64,000 nucleotides of DNA from Glycine soja (lineage: Eukaryota; Streptophyta; Magnoliopsida; Fabales; Fabaceae), in contig NC_041016.1 of NCBI RefSeq assembly GCF_004193775.1, positions 44,813,522 to 44,877,521 on the forward strand, given 5' to 3'. Position 1 is the stretch's first letter. Every line of letters starts with the position of its first letter. Positions 25,600 through 38,509 of the stretch are shown here, piece by piece. Under the pieces are notes generated by a model, which did not search any database, was not told the DNA's origin, and was given only the letters and a program-made list of their open reading frames with translations. Both the position numbers and the translations under genes were made by a program.

Positions 25600-26940
25600 A
25601 ATGCATAAGATAAATTACACTTAATGATCATCAATAACAATAATGCCCATACTTTCAACATGTTCTATAATGTCTTGGGCGGTAATCCCTTATTCAAAGG
25701 GTCAATCATCATAAGGTTTGTGCTAATTTATTTTATTGACACTCTTTGTTTCTGAACATCTTCCTTCACGACAAAGTACTTCAATTTCATATGCTTAGCA
25801 CCCTTAGAGTACTTGTCGTTCTTACAAAAATATTGCTGCGGAGTTATCACAATACATCTTTAGTGGCCAAGCGATACTGTCGACAATTCCAAGCCCTGAA
25901 TTAAAGTTTCGCAACCAATTAATCTGAATTGTAGCCTCAAAACATACTACAAATTTAGCTTTCAGATGCAACAACAACTGATGCATACAAAATAGCTTTC
26001 ATTTATTTTCGTTCCATATCATTTCTAGGACATTGTGCGAGACCAAATTTGTCTTCTTTCTAAATTAGAACAGGTGATGTTAAACACCTTTCCATCTTGA
26101 ATCTCTCTAGCACTTTATTGATATATATACTTTTTGAGATAAGCCTAACAATCCTGGTGATCTATTATGGAATATTTCTATCCCTATCACATAACTTATC
26201 TCACCCATATCTTTCACTTCAAAGTGTCTAGAGAGAAATTTCTTTGTCTCATGAAGAAGACCAAGATCGGTAGCTGCAAGCAAGATATCATCAATATACA
26301 GAATTAGAAAAATAACCTTACCCCCACTGACCTTCAGATACATACACTGATAAATAGTATTTGCCTTAAATCTAAAGGAAACAATGACATCATTAAACCT
26401 TAAATAACATTGGCGAGAAGCTTACTTTAAGACTGTATATTGATTTCTAGTTTGCACACTATGTGTTCCTTACCCTCAACTGAGAACCCCATTGGTTGGT
26501 CCATACAAACATTCTTCTCTAAATCTCCATTAAGAAAGACAGTTTTCACATCCATCTGATATAGCTCCAAGTCATAATGGGCTACTAATGCCATGATAAT
26601 CCTGAAAGAATCCTTTCGTGAGACCGGTGAAAATGTCTCTTTATAATCAATGTCATCTTTCTAAGTAAATCCCTTAGCAACAAGTCTAGCCTTGTAATGT
26701 TCAAGGTTGCCATGAGAGTCACGTTTAGTCTTGAAGATCCACTTACAACCAACTCTCTTACAACCCTTTGGTAATTCTACAAGGTCCCAAACACCATTAT
26801 GTTCCATGGAATTTATCTCTTCTTTCATGGCATTTAACCACTTCTCAGAACTATCACAACTTACAACTTGTGAAAACAAAATTGGATCATTATCATTAAT
26901 GCTTAAGTTTGTTTCTGTTTCATGTAGGTATACCACATAA
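25600..26940 (-). pseudogene. copia reverse transcriptase / RNase H relic
   Basis: 26936-26661 reads WLNAMKEEINSMEHNGVWDL and RVGCKWIFKTKRDSHGNLEH, the start of an RVT_2 domain. 26343-26107 contains the catalytic motif LYIDDILLA (the YxDD box). RNase H-like remnants follow to about 25600 with stops. The frame is broken between the two open parts. Confidence 0.85.
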
Positions 26941-27549
26941 TCATTCGAAATAGCTGGTCTCCTTTTATCTTTGAGACCTCCTTAATGCTACTTCTTGTGG
27001 TTCTTCCATAATAGGTTCATTATGCATTATGGGTTCATTATTGTATTGCTCCTCTTCATTAATTTTGTAACAACTAAAAGAAGCAATCACCTTACTACTA
27101 GAGGCACAAACTAAAAGGACTTGCACTCTAACTTCTTTAATTTCCACTTCTTGTGGAACTATACTCCCACTGATTTTTATCATTTTCAATGAACCTTGCA
27201 TTTCCAGTTTCAAAAATTCTCATACTATGATTAGGACAATAAAACATATACCTCGCTGATTTTCTGGATAACCAATGAAATATCCACTGATTGTTCTTGT
27301 ATCCAATTTTCTTTATTGTGGATTATAAATCCTTGTTTCTGCCTGGCAACCCCAAACATGCAGGTGCCTTACACTAGGTGTCCTATTTGTCCACAGTTCA
27401 AAGGTGTCTTTGGAACTGTCTTACTAGAAACCCTATTCAACAAATACATAGCAGTTTTCAAGGCATACATCCACAAAGATACGGGTAAAGTCAAATTGAT
27501 TAACATACTCCTAATCATATCCATTAAAGTTCTATTACGCCTTTCTGAT

Positions 27550-28020
27550 ACACCATTTTGTTATGGTGTACCGGACATTGTGTATTGTGCACAAATGCCA
27601 CGTTTTTGAAGAAGCTTAGCAAATGGACCTGGGTGTTGCCCAACTTCATCATATCTTCCGTAATACTCTTCACCTCTATCATATCTAATAATTTTCACAT
27701 TTATGTCTAATTGCCTTTTTACTTCATTGTAGTAAATTTCTAAGGCATCCATTGCCTAAGAAATCTCGGGCAGTAAGTAGACATAATCGTAACGTGAATA
27801 ATCATCAATAATGGTGATAAAATATCATTCCTTTCCGAAAGAACTAAAATCAAAAGGTCCACAAATATCAGTATGCACAATTTCAAGAAGCTGAGTGCTT
27901 CTTGTAGCTCTTTTCTTTGTATGTTTTGCTTGTTTTCCCTTAATACAACCCACACAAATATTTAGATCCATAAAATCTAGATAAGGAAGAATTTCATTCT
28001 TTATTAATCTTCCCATCCTT
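27550..28020 (-). pseudogene. copia integrase relic
   Basis: 28016-27825 carries the CVGCIKGKQ part of the GAG-pre-integrase zinc region and then EIVHTDICGPF, with the first catalytic Asp of the integrase core. 27752-27561 carries YDRGEEYYG, with the second Asp, and QYTMSGTP. Frames are interrupted between. Confidence 0.8.
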
Positions 28021-28399
28021 TCTCTAGAAATGTGACCTAAACGTTTATGTCACAAAGAGTATCCAGTAACATCAAGTTTAGATAATGAAACTAAATTACT
28101 AGATAAACTAGTTACATAAAGAGTTTCCAGTAAATCTAAATGATGTTCAGTGTCGAGTTTTACACAATAAGTCTCGACTGCTTACATTGGAGTTTCACTC
28201 TATTCCCCATGAAAATGAACTTCTCATTTGGGTTTATGGTTTGGATTGTAAGGAATCTCTGCATAATGTTAGAAACATGAGTCATACATCCAGAATTAAT
28301 CCATCATGTATTATGGGAAACTTTAGTTAAGTTTGATTCAAAACATACATGAGCATTAAGCCCACTTTTCTTTTCGAACCAAGACTCGCACTTTAGGTA

Positions 28400-29182
28400 A
28401 TCCTTCTAGAAATGTCCTGATTTCCTACAAAATTGACAATTATTTCCCTTTGATACCTTCCTCTAGATTTGCAAAGAGTATTGATTTTTAATTACCCTCT
28501 GCCTTTCTCATGCTTCTTCATAAATTTCTTTCCAGCTCCTTGATTCCTTTGGTGACTTTCATAATGGACTGAGTGACTTCCTTGATTTTTAAGCCTCGTT
28601 TCTTCCTGAACTAACATACTGTGCAATTCATGCACATTCCATTTATCTTTTATGGTATTATAGTTCATTTAGAACGGGCCAAACTCAGGCGGTAATGAGT
28701 TTAGAATAAACTAAACAAGAAAGTTTTCATTCACAGCCATTATATTCCCAAGGTCTTAAGTCTTGTTGCAATGTTTGTCATCTCAATGACATGTTCATAC
28801 ATAGTACGTGAGCCATCAAACTTCATGGTGACCAATATACTCATTAATGTCCCAACAACAGACTTATTATCTGTTTGAGAGCGCTCTCCCACTAATCACA
28901 TAAACTTTTTAGCACTTTCGATTTTAGGGAGAGTTGTCTTAATACTGTCAGCAACAGTCATTCTCATCAACATTAGGCTGAGTCTGTTAGATCTTTCCCA
29001 AGTTTTATAATGAACTTTCTCTTCATTTCTACTAACATCAATAATAGTAACAAACTTCTCTTCCAACATAGCAAGATCATGATCCAAAACACCAAGGTGA
29101 AATTGGACTTGCTCATTTCAGTCAGAGAAGTTAAGTCCATTAAAATTGGCTCAGATGATACATAAGAATCCAATGAATTCAA
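28400..29182 (-). pseudogene. copia gag relic
   Basis: 29087-28896 reads EEKVHYKTWERSNRLSLMLM and further Ser/Lys-rich sequence typical of a UBN2-type copia gag. A decayed zinc knuckle (CQFCRKSGHF, then a stop, with the last Cys changed) lies near 28430. Several stops and frame changes. Confidence 0.75.
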
Positions 29183-30435
29183 AACATGTATTACATAATA
29201 AAATTCACATAAGTGTTTTGAGACATAAAATACATGTCATACATATGATTCATTCAGATAACAGTCAATGTATATTGATGTTCTCCTTTGGGTGATACAC
29301 CAACACACAACATACAAACATAATGATGCTAATAAAATTTTAACATTATTTGGCAATTAAATATGCACAAATTAGTAGTATCTATTTCCTTTGGGCATAT
29401 AAATAAAACTAATGATACACACAAATCGCCTACAATTATATTCATTAATTATAAGAACAACTAATCAACCTTTGGGCGATCCATAAATGCCTTATAACAA
29501 TGAATTTCAATTACCCATAAACCAATAACCATATAATTTAACATCCATTATTCTATGAGTAATCAAAATAATCATTAATTTTGGAATTAAATAACCTTAC
29601 AAATTTGGCCACTTTGGTGACTAACAAATTCAACATACATTTAATTCCAACCAAGTATAATTGAAATAATCATTAATTTAGAATTAAATAACCTTATAAA
29701 TTTGGCCACTTTGGTGACTAACAAATTCAACATACATTTAATTCCAACCAAATATGTATGACCTGCACATACTTATTGCTATTAACAATTCATAGTCATT
29801 CTATTAATTTCATTCCAGGCCATAAAATAATATTTGCATTTATTTGTGTTTTTGCATTCAAACACGTTCAAGCAAATATGTACCATATACATATATTTAT
29901 TGCTACCAATAATTGCAAAACATTCATATTAATTTAATTACAGAACATAAACTTTCAATTCTTTAATCACGTTCAACAATAATTTTTCGGGAAAAAAAAA
30001 GATCAAGTGGGATTGGAAATAACAAACATAAGGTTGCAAATAGAAATTTCCAAAATTTCTTATTCTTCCCTGCCAAAAACCTAGGCGCAGCTTTTCAAAA
30101 TTGAAATTGAATCTTTATGTTAATGGGCATGCTTCCTTTCTTTCATCATTAGAAGTAAAAACTTTCTCCAAATTTAATATATACATGCCGTGCAGCTTTC
30201 TCTCCGATAATCATAAGTTTTCAAATAATCTTTCTCCAAAAATTGGTATTCAACAATAATAAAATATCGTCAATAAAACAATACATGCAACGAAAAATAA
30301 AATTCCTAAATTTCATAATTAGGATTTATGCATAATTGGGAGAAATTAAATTATCCCTAAATCTCATAATTAGGGTTCATGCATAATTGGGAGAAATTAA
30401 ATCATTCTTGGAGAATCATAAATTTCATAACACAT

Positions 30436-30449
30436 GCTCTGATACCACA
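30436..30449 (-). other. primer-binding site of the copia element
   Basis: TGGTATCAGAGC on the minus strand, just inside the 5' LTR, complementary to the 3' end of initiator-Met tRNA. Confidence 0.85.
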
Positions 30450-30915
30450 TGTAAATCTTTAAGGGGTTTCCTAGACTATCAATGATAGGAAACAATAGGA
30501 TCTTGAAACCTATGATTCTCACAAACAATCAATAAACAACAGTAGATAATGATGTGTACATTTCTCCATAGGAAGACTTGTACCTTTCTCCATAGGAACT
30601 TCTCTCCGGTGCACTTTGATTTTCTTGAAAGAGGAGAGAAATAAGATTTCACTTCCTTAGGCCTTTCTTTTCTGCCTCTCTCCATTCGTGATGGCTATGG
30701 GTGAGAGAGAATACTTTTCTGGTCAGGAAGGAGACCTTATTTCACGTTAGTGGGTATTAAGCCTCATTTATAACCACTACTCCCATCAAGTAGCAGTTGG
30801 CTCTAGAAACTTCTCCTATTAAGCCCAATTACAATTTAGCCCTTAATAGTTAATTATTTACTTATTAGTTCCTACATAAGTCACATGTCTCTCACATAAG
30901 ACATTAATTCTAACA
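30450..30915 (-). repeat. copia 5' LTR
   Basis: 466 bases, partner of 24763-25228. Confidence 0.93.
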
Positions 30916-31399
30916 TGGTCTACCATAACCCTGAAGTAGAATAAAGGATCGCACTTATCCATAAATAAGTGAAATAAAATAAAATAAAAATCAGCATCAA
31001 GCATCGTCTTAGAAAATTGTTTCCCTTGTGGCTAAAATTGTCGAAGCAGCTTTGAAACGATGTAGTGTTCCATCCTCCATATTCAAGGAAATCACTCCTT
31101 GACATCCTTTTACGTTTGCAAACTTCTGCCCAAACACACACTAAGTGATCAATATATTGTAGATAACACATCGACAAGATGCTATATGGTCCCATTGTTT
31201 ATCTTATGAATGGTCCTAGGCAGGAAAAACAGGAAAAAAAAAAAGAGAAGCTTATAAGTAGAGCCTATAAACTACTACTAGGCAGTACTTCCCACCATTT
31301 GACAAAGGGTAGAGAAGTAGGAGCAATAATACAAGAGAGAAGAGATTCATAGTATTTGATTAATTGTCATATCATTCATTAGTTTAAAGACCCCACAGT

Positions 31400-31685
31400 T
31401 GTTATCCCAGTGCTTAAATTTCTTGGGTCCTACACTATTTACAAATTCCCTGTCACCCCAAAGATATTGAATGAAAGATGTAAGAAAAGCCTGGTTATTC
31501 TGAAATGGCATGGGATTTCATTTAAAAATATAAGGAACAAAGAATACTTACGGCCACGGGCCATCACCAAGGAGAAGAATGTCATTCCCTTGGTCAACAA
31601 ATACAAGCTGCCAGTCTGATCTCACAGGGTCCTCTAACTTACCTTCAAGGCCGAACATACGAGCAAGCTCGTCAATCAATCGTTT
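31400..31685 (-). pseudogene. auxin response factor PB1 (Aux/IAA) domain fragment
   Basis: The minus strand encodes [20 protein letters not shown] then [20 protein letters not shown] from about 31680 down to 31552, ending at a good splice donor (CC|GTAAGTATT). After a short intron, a decayed next exon starts near 31462 (EFVNSV, with the expected Trp lost). This is the C-terminal PB1 domain of an auxin response factor, by memory nearest the ARF6/ARF8 type. PB1 mediates ARF-Aux/IAA dimerisation. The DNA-binding and middle regions are absent, so it is a gene fragment. It lies next to, and on the same strand as, the SDH1 relic. Confidence 0.78.
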
Positions 31686-31689
31686 TTGA

Positions 31690-32495
31690 GAAAAAAGATC
31701 AATGCAAAATATGTCAAATTGTCAATACCAGACTTTCAAGTATGTAATAATTATATACTTAGAAATATGGTTATTTATTTGATTCCTTTTGTTATAGTGT
31801 ACTGGACTAATTATTAGTTATTAGAAGCATGGACAATTCTAAATAATATTTGTAAATGTGTTGTACTTGTGTCAAACAAATGCATCTATATATGTTGATA
31901 TTGCACAAAAACTTTCAATATCATTCGATCTGGTGTATTTTGCATGTAATTTTTTTAAACCTTTTACCAATACAATTTTGAATATCATGATATATATAAA
32001 TAGATACAATTTTGCATGTATTTTATTACGTTTATAATGTCATATAAACTAATTCAATTTATACAATTAAAAAAAACTCATTTATGATATTAATAACGGC
32101 TTAATATCAAACACTCAGGCTAAAGAGTTATATCATTCAAAAAAAACTTTTAAATAAAATTTTTAAGTTTAATTAAATGCCTGCAATTTTAAAACAATAT
32201 TAATGCTAACTCCAAGTTAGTGATTTGACAAAAAGAAGTTTCTTAAATAAAACATCAAAAGTGAAAATAGCAAGTAAGCAATGCACATATATGATATTGA
32301 ACCATAGAAATTTTGGGGGGAAAAAATGGAACTAGATTATGCCAAAATAGTTTTATATAGTCAAACAATTATTCATTTAGTTACATACTTTGAATGCTAA
32401 AGTGAAAGTTTCTAAAATAATTGCACTGACTTTGAACTTCTTATTATATCTTCTTATTAACAGAATTTGCTACTTTAAACTTATTAAACTTAGCG
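31690..32495. other. no gene recognised
   Basis: AT-rich sequence between the ARF fragment and the plastid insert. No feature seen. Confidence 0.4.
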
Positions 32496-32597
32496 TTAGG
32501 TGTGATAGGAGAATCATCAATCTAATTATGAAACGATATCCTTCCGAATGGGATAAAATAATTCCTTATATATTATTTACTATTCCTATTTCTTCTA

Positions 32598-32856
<259 letters not shown>

Positions 32857-32865
32857 TGGAGCCTC

Positions 32866-34115
<1,250 letters not shown>

Positions 34116-34224
34116 TTTGTAATTTTGAGAGGAATAGTCAATTTTGGAATAAGACATTCTATAGTTCCTTACTGTGTCAATTTACAATTCTCGGCCGTTG
34201 AGATTCATGGTCAATACAGATTAA

Positions 34225-34386
<162 letters not shown>

Positions 34387-34537
34387 TTAATTAATGTCTC
34401 TTTTTTTGCGGATTCCCTATTTTTTTTGTTTTAATCCTAATCCACAAGGATTAAATTCAGACTTTTTAATGTTTAATTATTTCAGTGTAATTATCATTCG
34501 AAAAATACAAGAATCACGTTCTGTAGGATTGAATCAT

Positions 34538-34611
34538 CACGCTCTGTAGGATTTGAACCTACGACATCGGGTTTTGGAGACCTACGTTCTACCGAACTGA
34601 ACTAAGAGCGC
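34538..34611 (-). tRNA. trnW-CCA: trnW-CCA copy (plastid origin)
   Basis: 74 bases on the minus strand. The acceptor GCGCTCT pairs with AGAGCGT, the anticodon is CCA in CTCCAAA, and the T arm is GTTCAAATC. A second partial copy of the 3' end lies just beside it at 34511-34530. Confidence 0.9.
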
Positions 34612-34799
34612 TTTGTTTTCATAAATTATTTTATATGATCCAAATTCATTTTACATGTATATACTATATCAATATATATACATATAGATATTCGGTATGT
34701 ATGTCCAATTGGAACTCGTCTTCAATTGGTCCCATTTTATTGCTCATATATAATAAATATAAAATACGGAATATCATATGATAAGTAATAGTTAGGGAT

Positions 34800-34872
34800 A
34801 GGGATGACAGGATTTGAACCCATGACATTTTGTACCCAAAACAAACGCGCTACCAAGCTGCGCTACATCCCT
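34800..34872 (-). tRNA. trnP-UGG: trnP-UGG copy (plastid origin)
   Basis: 73 bases on the minus strand. AGGGATG pairs with CATCCCT, the anticodon is TGG in TTTTGGGT, and the T arm is GGTTCAAATCC. Confidence 0.9.
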
Positions 34873-35141
34873 TTTCCATTTGTTTCTAGTGTTATTGTAA
34901 TGAATCTTTGTCTTGCTTTCCACATTTTTATCTGTTGATATATAGATATATATATTATATCTATCATTTTTCTAATTTTCTGCCATTTTTTTAGTTTCCT
35001 ATACTATAATATAGAATAGAATATGAAAAAGAAAAAAAAGATTCTAAAGAAATATAACTAATATTCTTTAGAATAATAAAAAAGAATATTAAATTCAAAT
35101 AAATTATAGATAGAAAAAAGACTTAAAAAGGAGGATTTGAA

Positions 35142-35276
35142 ATGCGAGATCTAAAAACATATCTTTCCGTGGCACCAGTAGTAAGTACTCTATGGTTCAG
35201 GGCTTTGGCGGGTCTCTTGATAGAGATCAATCGTTTTTTTCCAGATGCATTGATATTCCTTTTTTTTTCATTCTAG
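35142..35276 (+). pseudogene. psaJ: psaJ copy (PSI subunit IX)
   Basis: 44 residues, [19 protein letters not shown] through [13 protein letters not shown]. Normal length and open. A GGAG ribosome-binding-like sequence sits 11 bases upstream, as in the plastome. Confidence 0.92.
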
Positions 35277-35822
35277 TTATTGACACGGAAAGGGGTGAAG
35301 AAGATTATAGATCCAATTAAGTATTAAATATATGTAATTAATATGTAATTAATCTCCTCTTCTTTATTTCGTCTTTTATTTCTTCTTTTTTTTTACAATT
35401 GTAATAGAATAAGTTAGGAAAGAGAAAGAATAAGGGTTAATTTGGCCTAATTGAAATTCAGAGTGAAACTCGGGATCTCGTCCAGGCTTCCAAGGATTCA
35501 ATTCCATTTCTATTAATAAAAGAGTGAAAGCAGAAATTTAAATGGAATGTATAGGGTGGGGGCAACAATATCATAAAAAATACTTAGTTAAAAAAAATGA
35601 AAATACTGTATTGCAATTGTATTGCAATTCGAAACGAAATATAGTTCGAGATCATTGTATTATTTTTGTGCTATATTAATCTTAATCTTAATTGGAACGA
35701 AATCTTTCAAAATTGGATTTCGAATTCTTAATTTATATTTTCGTTTTTTCGTTCTTTTCTTTTTCTTAGATTATAATCCGAAAACAAAAGAGTTAAGTGA
35801 ATTAAAAACCCAAGGGAGGTTC

Positions 35823-36024
35823 ATGGCCAAAGGTAAAGATATCCGAGTAATTGTTATTTTGGAATGTACCGATTGTGATAAAAAGAGTGTTAATAAGGAA
35901 TCAACGGGTATTTCCAGATATATAATTAAAAAGAATCGACAGAATACGCCTAGTCGATTGGAATTGAGAAAATTTTGTCCCCGTTGTTGCAAAACATACA
36001 ATTCACGCAGAAATAAAGAAATAG
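35823..36024 (+). pseudogene. rpl33: rpl33 copy, frameshifted
   Basis: Starts MAKGKDIRV and follows plastid ribosomal protein L33, including a CTDC pair and CPRCC, up to about 35985. An extra A in TGCAAAACATAC then shifts the frame, so the normal stop at 36022-36024 is missed and the open frame drifts on to 36077. Normal L33 is about 66 residues. Confidence 0.9.
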
Positions 36025-36255
36025 ATCAAATTGATCGCTTGTGTGTTACCCTTCGAACCAAAGAACTTAACATGTAAAATGATCTATTTTTCTTATCGAT
36101 ATAGATATATCTATCTGTATTCTATCATTTACAGTTGAATATATACAAATATCAGTATATAACAACATATATTAAAAAAAGTCAGAATAAAAAAACAAAT
36201 CCTTTATTGTATTTCTTGTAATAAATGTGATTTTTGGAATAGGAATAAATAAACC

Positions 36256-36567
36256 ATGAAAAAATCTAAGCGACTCTTTATGAAATCCAAACGATCTTTT
36301 CGTAGGCGTTTGCCCCTGATCCAATCGGGGGACCGAATTGATTATAAAAGCATGGGTTTAATAAGTCGATTTATTAGTGAACAAGGAAAAATATTATCCA
36401 GATGCGAAAATAGATTGACCTTAAAACAACAACGATTAATAACAATTGCTATAAAACAAGCTCGTATTTTATCTTGGTTACCTTTTCTTAATAATGAAAA
36501 ACAATTTGAAAAAAGCGAGTCAACCGCTAGAACTACTACTTTAAGAAAAAAAAAATATAGAAATTAA
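36256..36567 (+). pseudogene. rps18: rps18 copy, open
   Basis: 103 residues, with [20 protein letters not shown] and [20 protein letters not shown] of plastid ribosomal protein S18. Normal length and open, but in an inactive insert. Confidence 0.92.
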
Positions 36568-36599
36568 GAATTATAAATCCAATTTTGAATTGAAATTTG

Positions 36600-36955
36600 A
36601 ATGAAATATTGATTGATGTTTTGTTTGAAAATCACGACAATTCAATTTGGGTTTTTATGTTGTAAATGGGTATAGCTTCTAGACCTTGGCTCCTTTTTGA
36701 AGTCTGTCAATATTTTGTTTATAGCTGACACACAAGATGCAGAACCAACCACCTCAACCATGTGTACATTCTCAATAAAAGTATCTTCAAACTAGCAATT
36801 AATACATTTATCAAAGAAACTAAAACATCAACTTGATGACAAATTGACAGCATGATTTTATTCAAATTTTCAAAAATATGATATTCAAGATCTAAATAAT
36901 AATTATAGTTCGCTGGATTATTCTTAAGCGCCTAAGACTAAGAGAGATTAAGGGA
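36600..36955. other. junction region, no gene recognised
   Basis: Contains the right edge of the plastid insert, then AT-rich nuclear DNA. Confidence 0.4.
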
Positions 36956-36956
36956 A

Positions 36957-37905
36957 TCAGCCAATATAATCAGCAGATGAGCGGTCTAGTCCGCTACTTC
37001 CAGCTCAGGAGGATCCACGGAAGATGTTACCCCCACCAACTACCAGTGCAACTTGAAACATCAGCCTAATTGTTTAAACCAAAGTCTGAAAACCAGTAAA
37101 AAGCTTTGAATAACTTCAGGTCAAATGTTCTAACTTGCAGTGATATCATAAAGTCTCCCAATGTTACTGCCAAATACAAAAATAGATCCGTGTATCACTT
37201 CTCCTAAAGATTAATTTGTAAAACACATCGTCAACGACAATTTCACAAAACTACTGTAAATTTCACATATTCAATTAGTCAAATGATCTCAAACAACAGA
37301 TGATGCAGCAGAAAAACTAGAACAAAAGAAAAAAAATGTATTACCATAAAAGAATCCATTGTAGTCACCTCAATGCCAAGGCGAGTCACTGCTGCCACCT
37401 CCCTTGCAATGGCCATGGTTATCTGTATCCAACCATAAAACAATAATTTAAGAAATGATGCCGAGAACAACATGATGTATCAAAATATTTCATTTCATTT
37501 CAATTATGTTTTCAGGAATTATGCATTGTCACTCTTCTCTAATTAACTTGTTTTCTCATTTCCCTAAAATGTCCCTTTAAGTAATTAAGCCATAGCAAAT
37601 ATATATTGCCACTGTTATATCTATTATGTATACTTGTAATTAACAATTAGAAAACTAATTTTAAATAATAAAGGCAATAACACACAATAAAATAGTAGAA
37701 AAATGTCCTGCTCCTGCAAGTGAGAAGTTATTAAAAAAAGAAGAAGGGAATAGAGTGGGAAAGCAAAGCAGGGTATGTAACCTTAGGGTCAATGTTCTGA
37801 GAGTGGTCTCCAGCAAGTGCTTCTCTGCTAACTTTGAGCAAAACCCTTCGTCATTTAAATGATGACCTGCTACTTTCGTTCATTGAGAGTCTCAAGTGAG
37901 ACATG
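36957..37905 (-). pseudogene. PyrH-type UMP kinase relic (plant plastid type)
   Basis: UMP kinase phosphorylates UMP to UDP; the plant PyrH-like form is plastidic. Three exons are seen on the minus strand. About 37905-37782 reads RRVLLKVSREALAGDHSQNI then DPK and a GT donor. 37422-37369 reads ITMAIAREVAAVTRLGIE, bounded by AG and GT. About 37052-36957 reads ALVVGGGNIFRGSS, a stop, then AGSSGLDRSSADYIG. VVGGGNIFRG is the conserved nucleotide-binding loop. Defects: TGA replaces the expected TGG before RRVLL and again after RGSS, and the Gly of the conserved KVSGEAL has become Arg. The rest of the gene is missing. Same strand as the ARF and SDH1 relics. Confidence 0.82.
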
Positions 37906-38315
37906 GACGGAATCTTGGACTTCTTGCCAACAAATTTTATTTATTTTAGCTATAACAAACAATTATTATTATTACTATTATCGTCTTAGTTCCACAGAAG
38001 CATTTCTACAAACAGCTTGTTAGAAGAAGAGAAACAAACTTGAAATTGATGGGCTCAGGTGAAGCGCCCATTTCGGAATAAGAGGAGCCAATGGCGAGAC
38101 GGGTGGTGTGGGAGGTTGAATAGAAAATTAATTAACAGAAATTTGAATATTAAGGAAATAACAAGAAACCCTAAACAATCAAATGAAGTAGATGATGCTC
38201 CACAATGGCATTCATGCATCCACATTCCCATTGATGAAGGCCTCTCTTAGCTATAAAAAAATGAACACTTAGTTTCCTGCTTTATACAAAACTGTCAAAA
38301 TTACACGAGCATGGA

Positions 38316-38501
38316 TTAAAACATAAAAATTAAAAATAAAATTCTATTTCGTCGCGGTAGCCTGATAACGTTTAATTTGCAGTCCCAGTGGGAGGTTCTG
38401 GTGAGCACGGTGTCGAACACGCTGAAGGCGATGAGGAGAGGGGTGCATCCGATCCAAAACATGGCGTGTGCCCAATTAAATGAAAAATTACAGTTGGACA
38501 A
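38316..38501 (-). pseudogene. unidentified coding fragment, membrane-like
   Basis: A locally GC-richer stretch (about 38380-38480) translates on the minus strand to WAHAMFWIGCTPLLIAFSVF then DTVLTRTSHWD. Composition and codon use look like real coding sequence with one membrane segment. I do not recognise the family. It lies upstream of, and on the same strand as, the UMP kinase relic, so it may be a further gene fragment. Confidence 0.35.
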
Positions 38502-38509
38502 AATATGAA

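Larger units (their letters stand above)
24763..30915 (-). mobile_element. Ty1/copia retrotransposon, 6153 bp, full length but decayed
   Basis: Both LTRs are 466 bases (24763-25228 and 30450-30915), run TGTTAG...TTTACA on the minus strand, and differ at about 16 positions by eye. The flanks TGGTT (24758-24762) and TGGTC (30916-30920) are the 5-base target duplication with one change. Next to the right (5') LTR is TGGTATCAGAGC on the minus strand, a primer-binding site for initiator-Met tRNA. Next to the left (3') LTR is the purine tract AAGTGGGAGAA. The inner order on the minus strand is gag, integrase, RT, RNase H, the copia order. Many stops prevent expression. Confidence 0.93.
24350..31106 (-). 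pseudogene. succinate dehydrogenase flavoprotein (SDH1/SDHA) relic, interrupted by a copia element
   Basis: SDH1 is the FAD-bearing subunit of mitochondrial complex II. Exon pieces run in order on the minus strand: 31106-31024 (CQGVISLNMEDGTLHRFKAA...ILAT), 30930-30916 plus 24762-24680 (GYGRPYFSATSTHTCIGDGN then AMVASGGISLE), 24585-24521 (DMEFVQFHPTGI, then YGAGCLIIEG after one extra base) and 24397-24350 (SRGEGRILRNSEG). Introns keep AG acceptors and mostly GT donors, so this is a genomic fragment, not a retrocopy. Known SDHA has this same order in the FAD-domain/active-site region. Defects: single-base insertion after HPTGI, changed donor after ILAT, and a 6153-bp copia insertion inside an exon. 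The rest of the gene is absent. Confidence 0.85.

Noticed and set aside
26731..26940. Plus-strand frames inside the copia element
   Set aside because: Antisense to recognisable RT coding on the minus strand.
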